Positions 11,385 to 22,400 are shown, numbered from the stretch's first letter. The stretch is 24,010 nucleotides of DNA from Choristocarpus tenellus KU-1152 (GCA_964200185.2 CAXNAD020000229.1:1-24010), one strand, 5' to 3'. Notes: generated by a model not told the origin, from the sequence alone. A program made the numbers and translations.

Positions 11385-12720
11385 AGTTTATCCCTTTACC
11401 TCCTGCCCTGGTTGTACCCAATCCTTCCTACTCTCTGCCAGGCCCTTTGAAACCCGCACTGGGTCCCTCTGGTTGGCCCTGACGTATACCATGAATGCAT
11501 TCGACTTCCATCTCCCCCCCTCTGTATTACTAGGTCTAATACCCCCATGGTTGCCAATCTTATGACTCCCCCTACCCTCCCCGAATGCAAAGCATCCTCC
11601 TCTGGTCTCCACTTGAGTTTCTTTACCACTCTACTCAAGACACACGTTGCTTGCCCCCTTCTAGTCACTCTCCCCCTTTCCTTGCCTGCCTGTCATCAGT
11701 GGGGCATCAGGGGGGGTTGTGAAAAGCATTCCCTAGTAGCTGCTACCACCTCAAACCTCCTATACTTTCTTCCCCCCTTTTGTTTCCTCCTCTTTAAGTC
11801 ATGCCCACACTGCTCCCTTCTTACCCTGACCTACTTTCGACCCTGTAAGTATTACCTCTACTTTATGTGCTGCTTAGCATCTATCCTCCCACCTACGCTC
11901 TTTCCACTCCCCTCCTCCACCCTACCTCCCTCCTTACTGCCACTTCTCCGTGTACTCCCCCCCCTTCATCGTAAGCCCAATGCTCTAATGCTCTTGCTAG
12001 AAAGAAACGAGAAACACAATCCTAGCCATGTTAGCTCAACCTCCGTTCCTAGCATTTCAGTGCAGTGCTTTGTCTCTACAATCCTTCTCCATATCCGGCG
12101 TCTCCTCTTCTTAGGCTCACTGCCTATTTTTTTGTGTGGCTCCTCTCCATCCCTTTCAGCCTGGGTGAACCGTTGAGTGCTGTGTGGGGAGTTGGGAGTT
12201 GTTAAATTATTTGTGGTGATACTGGATTGCTGGGATTCTACCCTTATCTGTGCTTACTTTGTTTTCCTTACTTTGCAACAAAACACATGACCTCCGCTAG
12301 AGCCTTCATTCTGTCTAGTTCTCGACCCCTTGGGACTGTCCACCTACTTAATCCTCTATCTGTACGGAACTCGGGCCATTATTCCCAAGCTATCTCATCA
12401 CACTTCTGAGCAGGTGGCACAACCGATCCTCTGGCCTACATGGCTGCACGGCACTCGAACACATCATCACCCCTCCCTGACTCAGGGACTGTTCCTGTCA
12501 ATCAACGCGCGGACAAGCATATTGGAGGTTAGGTTGAATCCCGTCCCTCTCCCATCTCGATATACCATCTGTCAAATTATTCCTCTTCCCCGCAACATGT
12601 TCGGCTGCAAATAACTCTGCCCTTGCTATCTCCAATGCCTCCGTTGTCCTCACCCCTGAACTCTGTTCTCTCTGGCCACCCCCATTTGCTGTCCTACTTG
12701 GCTCCACTTTTCTTCCCCTG
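11385..12720 (-). mobile_element. DIRS-like tyrosine-recombinase retrotransposon remnant (RNase H end plus recombinase)
   Basis: On the minus strand, 12707-12498 reads ARAELFAAEHVAGKRNNLTD then GISRWERDG, the characteristic H-x-x-G-x-x-N-x-x-x-D-x-x-SR end of a retroelement RNase H domain. Downstream, around 12330-12270, RMKALAEVMCFVAK resembles a recombinase N-terminal helix, and around 12040-11950 LTWLGLCFSFLARALEHWAY the core. The C-terminal recombinase block follows: LHSGRVGG (H-x-x-R box), then after a frameshift at a seven-base G run (11514-11520) GRWKSNAFMVYVRANQRDPV, containing the expected nucleophile Tyr. The order RNase H then recombinase matches DIRS-type elements. Stops and shifts show it is dead. 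No reverse transcriptase is recognised upstream, and the element ends were not found. Long plus-strand open frames here are antisense shadows. Confidence 0.72.
11388..11680 (-). pseudogene. tyrosine recombinase C-terminal domain, frameshifted
   Basis: Residues for the H-x-x-R box (HSGR) lie in one frame, and the GRWKSNAFMVYVR block with the catalytic Tyr lies in another. The switch falls at the homopolymer at 11514-11520. After the Tyr the frame runs through DPVRVSKGLAESRKD to a stop at 11388. Both catalytic signatures are still readable, so decay is recent or slow, but the frame is broken. Confidence 0.7.
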
Positions 12721-12797
12721 AGAATCTAGTCCCTTGTCTATGTCTATCCCTTCTGCCCCCCCCCCTTTCCTGCTAGTCTACCCAATCAGCCCCCTTT

Positions 12798-12824
12798 CTG
12801 GCGTACTCCCAGTGGGTACGCCAG
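12798..12824. repeat. 9-bp perfect palindrome arms with 9-base spacer
   Basis: CTGGCGTAC at 12798-12806 and its reverse complement GTACGCCAG at 12816-12824 surround TCCCAGTGG. It lies just upstream of the RNase H fragment of the DIRS-like remnant. Confidence 0.8.
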
Positions 12825-13144
12825 CCGCCAAATGAAACCCAAGGCAGACTCACGGAACCTATGGCCAATCCTACTTTCCTTTCATATAGGTTTGGAGTAA
12901 AAAAATTTCTACACCCAACCCAGCTAGTCTAAGCCGAATTATCCTTGGGGTATTTATATTGCACCCACGAAAGGTACCTTAAGGTTGTTGTTGGGTTGTA
13001 TCACTTGTAGCTATACCCCCTCACACTTGGTACCCCAATTCCTGGCTACCCACACACTCCTTGTATTTCTGACACGAAGTTCCCTCTTTGTTATCATTAT
13101 ATATTTGCTGGCGGATAGTATGGGATAGAATCTGTAATACTGAA
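12825..13144. other. no gene seen between the DIRS-like remnant and the MITE cluster
   Basis: AT-rich sequence with no supported reading frame. If the DIRS-like element were complete its reverse transcriptase would lie on the minus strand from here rightward, but no RT motif was recognised. Confidence 0.4.
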
Positions 13145-13447
13145 CAGCCAAAGTATCTTAGAGGGTAGAGTCGCGTCCATTTGGGAAACATAATTCAATG
13201 TTGCGATTTTGATGTAATTTTGGCTATCGTGTTTGTTAGGAAGTGCCAGTATCTTTGTTCTGGACACACCTTTTGATAACCCATACATTTTACCTACTCC
13301 TGAACATTTTGGAGTAGGAAAATGTTATAAAAAAATCTCCTGGGAAGTCAAGCCCCAAATGGACAAACAGGGCAAAATTTGTACCCTCTAAGATACTTTC
13401 ACTCTTCCCAAATGGACGCGACTCTACCCTCTAAGATACTTTGGCTG
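13145..13447. mobile_element. 303-bp MITE with perfect 43-bp terminal inverted repeats
   Basis: The left end 13145-13187 begins CAGCCAAAGTATCTTAGAGG. The right end 13405-13447 is its exact reverse complement over all 43 bases, with no mismatch. There is no coding sequence between. Inside, near the right end, CCCTCTAAGATACTTT occurs twice (about 13384-13399 and 13427-13442), an internal duplication of the end. No convincing target-site duplication flanks the element. Perfect arms suggest recent insertion or conversion. The transposase family that moves it is not evident. Confidence 0.85.
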
Positions 13448-13768
13448 ATGTCATGGCCACCAAAACGAGAAATCCCCGACCTGAGTCTGATTTGCCTGTG
13501 CTCTTCATGGGGCTGAGGGTCGCAGCACTCACCGTCATTTCTGTGCGTGTTTTTGGTCCCATTGCGCAAAAGCCAACGAATACCACTAATAAAACCGTTT
13601 TTAATAATTCGTCAAGGAGCATGATTTATACTGGTTTTTGTTCGAATGTAGCTTATATTTTGGGTTAGAGGAAGCATGTATTAGTGCTACAATTTCGGTA
13701 GTTGTTAAGCAGAGGGGAGCTGTCTTGAGTAGTGTTTTGGGGTGGGCAAGAGCACCATTTGCACTGGC

Positions 13769-13941
13769 TCAAAGTATCTGAGGGGGGAGGGGGGTCTCCA
13801 CCAGGGGTGTTCATTCGGGTCCTGACCAGGAGAAGTGCACCTACATCATCCATCCGACGCATGCAACCAAATCACACAAAAATCGTGGCATGGAATAATA
13901 GGCCCCGAATGGACAGCCGCCACCCCCCGCAGATACTTTGA
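13769..13941. mobile_element. decayed relative of the 303-bp MITE
   Basis: The left end TCAAAGTATCTGAGGGGGG and the right end, read on the other strand TCAAAGTATCTGCGGGGGG, form inverted ends. Further in, both carry versions of a CATTCGGG block that corresponds to CATTTGGG in the 303-bp element. The order AAAGTATCT, G-rich run, CATT(C/T)GGG is shared, so it appears to be the same family with much divergence. Confidence 0.6.
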
Positions 13942-14018
13942 TCCATTTCCTGCATATGCTTGATATATGTTCGACTATATCTAGTGAATCCCAACAAAAC
14001 CACTACTATCGTCGAGAG

Positions 14019-14257
14019 CCAAAGTAAACAAGAGGTACTCAGGGTTGCATTTCAAGGATGCTGACAAAAATATGTAAATTCGGATTTTTGTAGAAATCTT
14101 TACAGGGACTATTCTTGATTCTGTCGAAAATGTTCAAATAGAGAAGTTAAAGACAAGTTCATCTTAGCATTTAAACATTTAGGTGAATTGTGAAGAGAAG
14201 AAAATAACTGTTTTAACTGCAACACCGCCGAAATCTGAGCACCTCTCGTTTACTTGG
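14019..14257. mobile_element. short non-autonomous element with mariner-type ends
   Basis: The left end CCAAAGTAAACAAGAGGTAC and the right end on the other strand ACCAAGTAAACGAGAGGTGC are inverted copies with a few differences, both followed by TCAG. They match the ends of the larger mariner-like element that starts about 40 bases to the right. No coding sequence lies between. Confidence 0.65.
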
Positions 14258-14439
14258 TATTCAGTTACTTAACGTTTCATTGATTGATTGGCTACTGAGT
14301 CAAAGTAAACGAGAGGTACCAAGTTTTGGGGCATTTTGCAGTATAAGCCAGTATTTTATCTTTTGCAATTCGCCGATATTTCTTAGACTGAAGTGCTAAT
14401 TTGACTTGAGAGGGTCGATTTCTCCTTTGTTTGAAACTT

Positions 14440-14745
14440 TTAGATACTACCCCTGTGCCACAAGTTTGTGCCACGAAACATCTGGGCTTGCTGAACGAGA
14501 ACGGCATTGAATTGGACGATGAGCCCACAGAATGAAATCGGGTTGACAATCTTAGCTTTCGCAAAAGGTACAAACTCGAGGTGCTTCAAGCCGTCAAAGT
14601 AGGGGTCTTTTGGGGTGATTTTGAGGTCAGAACTGGGCACGTCAAGGGTCAGAACCTCGGCATGGCAACCCCCCCATCGACCCCCCTGCGTAGGAAGGCT
14701 GCCCAAATGCCCCTGAATACCAGGTTTGTGCTTGCAGTGCGGCAC
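14440..14745 (-). other. antisense open frame of about 100 codons inside the mariner-like element
   Basis: The minus frame is open for 101 codons with varied, protein-like composition (VLTLDVPSSDLKITPKDPYF, later FCGLIVQFNAVLVQQAQMF). The plus strand over the same bases also gives a plausible stretch (KHLGLLNENGIELDDEP, one stop). Only one of these, if either, can be coding. It could be captured host sequence or the true N-terminal part of the transposase. No family was recognised. Confidence 0.25.
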
Positions 14746-15059
14746 GTGTTCGTGGATAGTGCTGCTGATACACTATGCACACCACCAGTGGAGGAAAGGT
14801 AGAGCCAGATATATATTTCCATACATTTCAGTTGAGCTCTACCCAACGTTCATATATCATAGGGATCTGATATTAGATCATCAGTTCATATATCATATAG
14901 ATAGTATTCTTTTCTGATTATCTGTGTGGACGTTGCAACCCCTCATGGTAGTCTGCACCTGTCTCACCCCACAAGTTCAGTCAGTGGAATCGAGACCACA
15001 AGCCTCTTGTAACAGTAACATTGTATATCTACACCAAGTCACTTAATGTCCTTTATCCA

Positions 15060-16217
15060 GGTACACAACAGCAAGTCCAGGTGGAATATTTCAACAGCAA
15101 GCCCTCGCGATTGTCCCCGGTGTGCATAAACTGCTACAACACATTGGGGCAACCCTCGCAGGAGAGTTTGGAGTGTCCGAGCGAGGGCTCTGGGAGAACG
15201 TTGGTGATCAGCTCACCCGTGGCCACACACTTGACTAAGGGGTGGCGGCACGTAGTGGGCGGCCTTCAGAGCTCAAACTGACCAAGATGGCCGCAATACA
15301 TAGTATCAACTCCGATCATCGGTCATCCACAGTTCATCAGGTGACAATGAAGATGGCCGCCAAGGGACTGAATTATAGCGAAAGCACCATAAACAGGTCG
15401 TTGGATGATATGAGGGCCATGCCGAATCGCTGCTGGGTCAAACCCAAGGTTAAATCGTGGTAAAAGGTATGGAGAATGGACTTTGTTTGCGATCAAGTGG
15501 ACCGGAAACTGGTGTGTAAGCCTCCATGGTGAACACGATCCATGTGGCTGAAACGTGGTTTTACGTGATGGCTGATGGGGAAAGGGTTATAATTTCTACA
15601 TGAGGATGATAGCGATCTTCCAGGGTCCCCTACTGTGCAGCACAAGAGTCACACCCCTAAAGCCATGATCATTGCAGCCAACGCCCGCCCAGATTCGACT
15701 CACAGCTTTGACGGAAAGCTTGGTGTTTGGCGTGTGTGTGCACCAAAAACGGCAGACAGGACAAGCAAGAACCCTGAAAAGGGGGATGTGTGTGAGCAGG
15801 ACTGTACTTTAGACCATTTTGTGGTACACGAAGTGGTACACGGAGGAGTTACTGCATGCAATCAAGACGAAGATGCCTTAGTTGGAGGGGAAGCACGTTG
15901 TCTGCAAGATGGTGCTGCCCCACACACGGGCAAGGGCAACTCAGAAATCTTGTCAGGGGCCGGGAAGACTGAGGGGTGGCCGGTCAGGCTTGTAACGTGA
16001 TCTAACTCCCCCAACCTCAATATCATGGACCTGTGCTTCTTCAGATCTTTGAAATGCTGGGTGATGGGGGAGCGATTTGGATCCGACGAGGAGATAGATG
16101 GTGACGGTCACTAAGAAACAGTATGAGGACTACAATGAAACCACACTCAAGAGGGCTTGGCAGCTCCTTTTTGTGGTGTACAATCAAGTACTTAGTCATT
16201 CCCCCCTTTGTATCTAA
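15060..16217 (+). pseudogene. mariner-like (DD39D type) transposase, degenerate
   Basis: Recognisable parts in order: a first helix-turn-helix (ATLAGEFGVSERGLWENVGD, about 15149-15215), a GRPS linker (about 15260), a second helix-turn-helix (STVHQVTMKMAAKGLNYSES), then the catalytic domain. The first catalytic site reads IHVAETWF where the family has HVDE-WF, so the Asp is Ala (codon 15547-15549). The block SFDGKLGVWRV matches the family FDGKIGIW motif. The second Asp is kept in LQDGAAPH (15908-15910). The third Asp is kept in NSPNLNIMDLCFF (16028-16030), 39 codons after the second, the spacing of plant-type mariners. An in-frame stop at 15998-16000, a stop at about 15236 and at least one frameshift also break it. 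The C-terminus reads YEDYNETTLKRAWQLLFVVY then a stop at 16215. Confidence 0.82.
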
Positions 16218-16543
16218 GAAAGAGGCAGTTGTCTGGTGAGCTTGAAAACACGCCGAAGGTAGACATGGAGGCTTTTTCTGTGGCTAATAAAATTGTGATC
16301 GATGGGGAATAATAATTATAAAAAGAGCTGACCCTAACCAGAAATTCGTTAAGGATTCCAAATCTTTCAGAAATGAATTTCATATCTTCAAAAGTTATGG
16401 ACAACGCAGAATAGATTTATGGCATGGAGGTAGTACAATTCGGAAAACGTCCTATCTATGCACATCCTTTTTATATGCTAAATTTTGAACATATTTGCCA
16501 TCCTTAAAATTCAACTTTGGCTACCTCTCATTTACTTTGACTC

Positions 16544-18890
16544 TTTCAGGCATTCGTTCTTAAGTTCAATGCCGGGTACAATGGTGTTCACACATTTGAA
16601 AGGTGGGGACTATTGTGGAGAAAGCAACATGCAACATGCCCGGAGCCATCATGACAAAAACAATGCAAAAAGAGAGTGGAATAAAACAGGAATATCTGTA
16701 CGAAGCAGGAGATGCCAAACAAGATCAGTCTACTACACAGCTACCTATGTGGGATCTTGATGATGGGCCTTGGGCAGCAGGTAGATATATGAAGTTTAAA
16801 TAGTGACTTGAAAAGAGGGGATGGTACTCATGTGAGTGATCAAGGGGGCAATTTTGAAAGCAATAGTAAGATTTTACAAAACATTATGATCAACGATATT
16901 GGGGTGTACAGGTGTGCTCCCCTAATGCCTTCGACCATGTTCATAAAATAAGAACGTTCGTGCACACCACGTGGAATGATGCGTAAGGCAGATCCATATT
17001 GTTCTCTTTTAGTCTTCGCTGCAAATCATGTGACTATTCAATTAATCGAAGATGGTACAGTGACTACAATTAGGATACATGCAAGTTGACTTGAGTCCAG
17101 GACAGGGTGAATTGGGGAACATGTGAGTGGGGGGGGGGGGATGCTTGGATTTGATTTTGTAAATATGGCGTTGCACCTGACACTGCCAATGGACACTCTG
17201 CCTGCTTGTGGAATAATATTATGAGAAGGGGGGATGGATTCGCTTTTGCATATGTTCTGAAGTACTAGGTAAATCGAGGAGCAGATTATCCTCAAAAACA
17301 GTAGTACATTCTGAGAGGATTGATATGGTGATGGAGATGCCCACTATTATTATCGAGACAGAGCTGGAAGGCAGGTAGAGAGGTGAACGTCTATGACCTT
17401 GATGGATTATTTTCGAAGCAGCTTGGAAGGGGCAGGAACAATGTCAGACGAATCAGCTTTCATGGTGAGATGGTAGAAAAGTGGACACAAAATGGGAAAG
17501 ATGCATAGAGAAAGGATAGGGGGAGAGTGCAACAAGGCTCTCATCAGGGCTGTGGAAGTCCTTGTAATGAAAAAAGTAAGGGGGAGTAATATTCAGGGAA
17601 GACAGTGGGACAGCATTGTGGTACTTGAACGGTGTTGTTGTATGGTACAATGCATTGAGAACTTGAGCAATGTTACCCGGGCGTATCATGCTGGATATAA
17701 ATTCTAATGTGATGTATCTGTTCGACTTTTGACAAGGAAATGAAATCTCGCTAAGGAGACTTCGATATTGAAAATGAAAGTACAGTATAACTTTCTGGTT
17801 ATTAACATCTTCAAAACCTTGTCCAAGAAGAGAGTAAGAAAGTAACAGGGGGCTACTGGCTAGGTAGTCATGGTGCTGTGTGTGGTCAGGGGTCAAGGAT
17901 CATCATGTTCCCTACAGCCATTGTTCGTGTGGAATACAACCTCAAGTACTTAGTACCTACTTAACACGAAGGGAAACAACTACTCAACGGCAACAAAAAA
18001 AGAAAACAAACTATTGGAGTACAAAACATTTCATACACCAGCGCGGTCTCAACTACAACCCGAGTTTAGAGGTTGTTTCCAAACAGTGCTTCACACAGTG
18101 ACAATGATGCTAAATTAAGGAATATCAAGTTGTTCAATATTGCCAAACAACGATGAACTCAAGCATCTGAAACAAAAGCAACACAATTAAATTGCAAGAG
18201 GACAGAGCCATTACTTTAAATATGAGCATTATAACCACTAGGTCGAAGTATAAATAAATGTTGGCCAAGAGGACATGGTGATGAGACTAATAAAAATAAA
18301 AATGCTTTACCTTCCCTCTCCATGATTGGGTGTGATATCTGTCAAACCGAAAGGCCTATTTCTCATTGTTGGTGTCAGGGCTGAACATCAGACGGACCAC
18401 TTTATACTGTATACACCCAGCTACGAGAAAAAAGAAACTCTCAAAGAGTATGATCTTACGTATACCAAATCTACTATCAAAACTAGTTCAAAGTAGCTCT
18501 GTTGTGCACGATAAGTTTTAAACGATTACCAAGAACCATTCAAATACTAGCCTTAATACTTCAAAGTAATATACTAATACGGCATATCGTGTTAGGGTAG
18601 GCAGAATAATAGAAGGGGAGACCCAACAAAGTCTGAACAACTGACGACACCCAAGTGCCGAGGTGAGACGTGCAGCACCTACCCTCTGAGAGAACGACAC
18701 TGGAGCTGAAGTACAAACCAGATAGTACTATTCAAGGAGAGAGGCACAGGGGAAATAAATTCAAGGAGAACTCTTTGTGGTTTACTTCATGAGCAAGCAA
18801 AAGAACCGTTGTAATCTAATAGGAACGATATAAAATGCCGCACATCTGAATACGAGCTATAGCATAGGCAAGGTCATTGGAGATGAAATT
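16544..18890. other. no supportable gene; possible isolated exon on the minus strand at 18311-18382
   Basis: This is AT-rich with scattered open frames, the longest (147 codons, minus, 17453-17896) lacking splice or domain support. A minus-strand segment 18382-18311 lies between a TTCAG acceptor and a GGAAG/GTAAAG donor and encodes PTMRNRPFGLTDITPNHGEG, but it has no partner exons. A poly-G run occurs at about 17130-17140. Confidence 0.35.
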
Positions 18891-18899
18891 AGTTGCAGG

Positions 18900-18978
18900 T
18901 AAGATAGTGCACCACTAACAGGCTGCTGTCTCTGTTCCCTTCAACATCCATCTTCGGCTGTGGTTGTGCAAATTTCCT
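18900..18978 (-). CDS. possible terminal exon on the minus strand
   Basis: A strong acceptor (TTTTGTCTGTTATCCCACAG on the minus strand) precedes a short frame KFAQPQPKMDVEGNRDSSLL ending in VVHYLTCN and a stop. It could be an alternative 3' exon of the EsV-1-7-like gene or belong to an unrecognised downstream gene. All three frames end soon, so coding is not certain. Confidence 0.25.
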
Positions 18979-19263
18979 GTGGGATAACAGACAAAACAAG
19001 ATAGTTTGTTAATGAAATGATAGTGCTCCACTTCAGGTGTAGGAAACCCCCATTAGTGCGAGGTGATTTGTTGTAAGTACAAATATCAATAGTGGCATCA
19101 GAAAAAAAGGTAAAATTAACGGAGAAATGGATGCAAACTATGTATCAGTGACAAGAATATGCATGATACTTCTATAGGAGTACACAATACATGAGCCTAG
19201 ACACAGAAAGTACAGATTTCGTACACACAAATTCGGATACTACATAGAAGTAGGGATTTTCTT

Positions 19264-19296
19264 TTGTGTGCATGTACGTGTGTGTGTGTGTGTCTC
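19264..19296. repeat. GT dinucleotide microsatellite
   Basis: About eight uninterrupted GT units follow a short GTGTGCATGTACGT lead-in, 3' of the predicted stop of the EsV-1-7-like gene. Confidence 0.85.
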
Positions 19297-19407
19297 AGCA
19301 GCTACATGCTTTTTGGCATGTTCCTATCTTGCCCCTATTATATCCTTTCAGAAAATTTACAAGTAGCGACCTTGAACATACAAAACACAAATCCTCCACA
19401 TCCCTCA

Positions 19408-22400
19408 TCACACACTTCTCCTCTTCACAGCCGCATCTTCTACCTCTCGGATTCTTTTTCGTCCTTGAGAGATTTGCTCCACCCCTTCCCCTGTTCCCCC
19501 TTCCTCCCCTCCACCCTCTCCTCCACTCTCCTGTAATGCATCTCCCCCCCCACCCATCCCTTCCGATATCAAGGGACTGACTTGTCCCAGGGACTGTTCA
19601 AGGGTGATTGTATTTGCAACAAGGCTAGGACTTGGCAGAGATGAACAACCGGCATCAGGGTAGGCTGCAACACCTAGACTTGTAGATTCCAGTCGATGCA
19701 TCCAACACAAGGTTGTATCCTGTGTGCCGTTTGTGACCATTTACATCTCAGTGGTTAACAGGTTGGAGGAGCATGGGACTATGTGCATGGAAGGTGAGGG
19801 AGGTTGTGAAATTACTGAGAGGATGCCAAGTGCTGGAAGGAAGAGGGTCAAGAAACAGGGGTGGGTGGGGATAGAGGGGTAGATCAAGAGTTGAAAAATG
19901 CCATAGTACTGTTGTAGCCTTGCATCAAATAACTAGAGTACCACAACTATACACTCGCATGTGCACATCTTATCGACACTCTCTTTTATGCCAGGTGGCA
20001 TTGAATGTACTCACTTCATGAAGCCTCATCTATAGTATACACCATACCTACAGTACAGGCTGAAAATCCTGTGCATACAAATGCTCCAAAGCACACCAAT
20101 AGACCGATTCTTACCATCCCATCAAGTGATACGAATAGCAGTCTTGAAGAGGCTTCATCCTGCATGCAACACTGCTATGTACTAAGCACTCTAGTCCCTG
20201 TTACGATACAGCACAAAGGATGTTGGATTGATCTACTCTAGTGCCTTAGCTTCCCCCCATTTTGTGAGAGGTAGGTAGGTAGTCCTGGAAGCTTCGGCTA
20301 TAAAAAAGAAAAATCGAGGTACAGTAGTACATAATGGTCATAGTATGTCAGGAGGACAAAGTACAGGTACGGATACAAACAGTGGTGTTCACTTTATATA
20401 GACGTTTTTCTTTGTTGAGTGTTTGAGGGGAATGAAACAGTCCGACTAACCTTTGCCTTCCCAGTATAATAAGGCAGAGAATTGCAATCTCGTGAGGTAC
20501 ACCTTTTACTCTTCACATTTATCATGCCCTGGTCACAGAAGGGGTGGGGAGTGCGGAGGCAGTAGGGGACAAACACAAAGGGTGCTAGTGTGACGTGTGC
20601 TGCCTACATGATGGAAATCTGGAAAGGATGGGCATAGCTCATCTTTCACTGTGGTGCATAATCACTCTTTTCGAAATCGAAAAAATATCCCAAACCATGA
20701 AATTACTCAGCAAAACTGTGCTGAGTAATTTCATAGTTTGGTGGGATAGCATCAGTATTGTCACTCCTGTGATGAGAGGGGAACTTATTATGACTCCTCA
20801 AAACGGTCTGTGACTCTATTCCCCTCAACCACTCTCCTCTGACACTGATCATACAGCCCTGAAAAGTATATAATAGTACAGCAACAGCAACAACAACAAC
20901 AACAATAATAATAATAATAGTAACACTAGTAATAATAGTAATACTGCACACATATTCCGGAGTATATGACAGATGTTATGCTTCAATTCCATACACACAA
21001 AGAGTATTGGAATAGTCTTCGATTCTTCAAAATGAAGGGCTTGAATTCTTAAGTATTTTTCAAAAACGTTAATATACATGCATACCAGAACTACAATCTC
21101 CATAATTTTGTGCCCAATCCAATGCACACACAAACACACAACAGATCAAATTAATAATAATAAACCTCAGGAATGCTAGAAATACTTACAAGACACTCAA
21201 CAAGACAATACCACAACTCACCAGTCTACTATCACCAACACTATGAAAGTCATTGCCCCCCCTCATTATGACACAAGTATAGCAGGGGCTGCAAGGTGTA
21301 GAGTAGAAATGCGTAACTGTAGACAAGAAAATATATATTGGTGACGTGTAGGTCTAAGCCCAGTACATTTTTGTAAGATGTACCATCTGCATGGTATGAG
21401 CAACTGCAACGTTCTCTCAGCTAGCCATAAATAGAGTCAGCACACAATCAAAATCTACACCAATATGTTCAAAATCCTTGTCAGAAGCTAACCACAATGG
21501 GTGACATGGTATGGAGAGGAAGAAAGGGAGGGAACGAGAGGGGCTATCTCGAGTATCCCAGATAGTTTTCGCAAATACTATGCAACCCGCCAGAAACTGC
21601 ATTCTCATACACATCTATAGTTGTACAATTGCCTTCCTATTTACTATGCATACTATATTTGACAATTTTACACCCAGTCTCCCTCAGGCCCTTGCCGGTA
21701 ATCTCCATTATAAACATAATCATAACCATAACCATAAACTCAATCATTCACACCTACTTGAATACAAGCAGTTGATTCCCACACTAACAAGACTAAAAGA
21801 CCAATCAACACACCTCTCAGTCACCATCCCCAATCAAAGAAACACAATGTTATACAAAACACCAATAATAATAAAAATACAGTAGTTTAAAGAATTATTA
21901 AGATGCTCTTTTCGAAATATACACTCACCTCCACCACGTGGACTGCGCAACGAACAGCCCGATCCACAGGAGTTTTCCCGAAATAAGGGAGGCGTTTGCA
22001 TCCATCCTCATTGCACTCTCGACTCTTCACATCTACCATCTTCGGCCCCTTGTGTGCACCACAAGCCCGTGCCTGTTCTCCATACAGTCCCCAAACCTAT
22101 CAAGCACCATCACACACAAGGAAAGACCGGGGGGGAAATAGAGCATGGAGACCCTAAGGCTATCGCTCTCGCCAAGCAGAGTGCGTTGAAATGTAGTAAA
22201 ATTCCTTTCCTTTGACTAGTGTTTCGAATTGTTCACACTGCTGGATAGAGTAAAATAGTCCAGAGTACTTGGAAGCAGATTTTCGTTGGCTTCTAGGCAT
22301 TGGGGGGCAACTAGGGGAAGTTTGTCTGTTGTGGAAGGACAAACTATCATTGCCCCACGACAGTGTCTCCCTGGTTCATCACTCTTTCATCTCTAACACA

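Larger units (their letters stand above)
14297..16543 (+). mobile_element. mariner-like DNA transposon, about 2.25 kb, inactive
   Basis: The left end GAGTCAAAGTAAACGAGAGG at 14297 and the right end at about 16522-16543, read on the other strand GAGTCAAAGTAAATGAGAGG, form terminal inverted repeats differing at one base over this core. Between them lies a broken transposase at about 15060-16217 in plus orientation. The 700 bases before the transposase hold a GGTAGAGC/GCTCTACC inverted pair (about 14798-14842) and a direct TTCATATATCATA repeat (about 14850-14900). A TA target duplication is not clear. Confidence 0.75.

Noticed and set aside
11547-12176. Longest plus-strand open frame (209 codons), Leu/Pro/Ser-rich
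   Set aside because: It lies antisense to the DIRS-like recombinase remnant, whose motifs are clear on the minus strand; its pyrimidine-rich composition is the complement of that coding sequence.
17453-17896. 147-codon minus-strand open frame
   Set aside because: No start context, splice signals, domain or composition that looks like protein; the AT-rich background makes chance frames likely.
20703-21139. Minus-strand frames with poly-Leu or poly-Val runs
   Set aside because: They come from the CAA/AAT microsatellite in an intron, not from membrane proteins.
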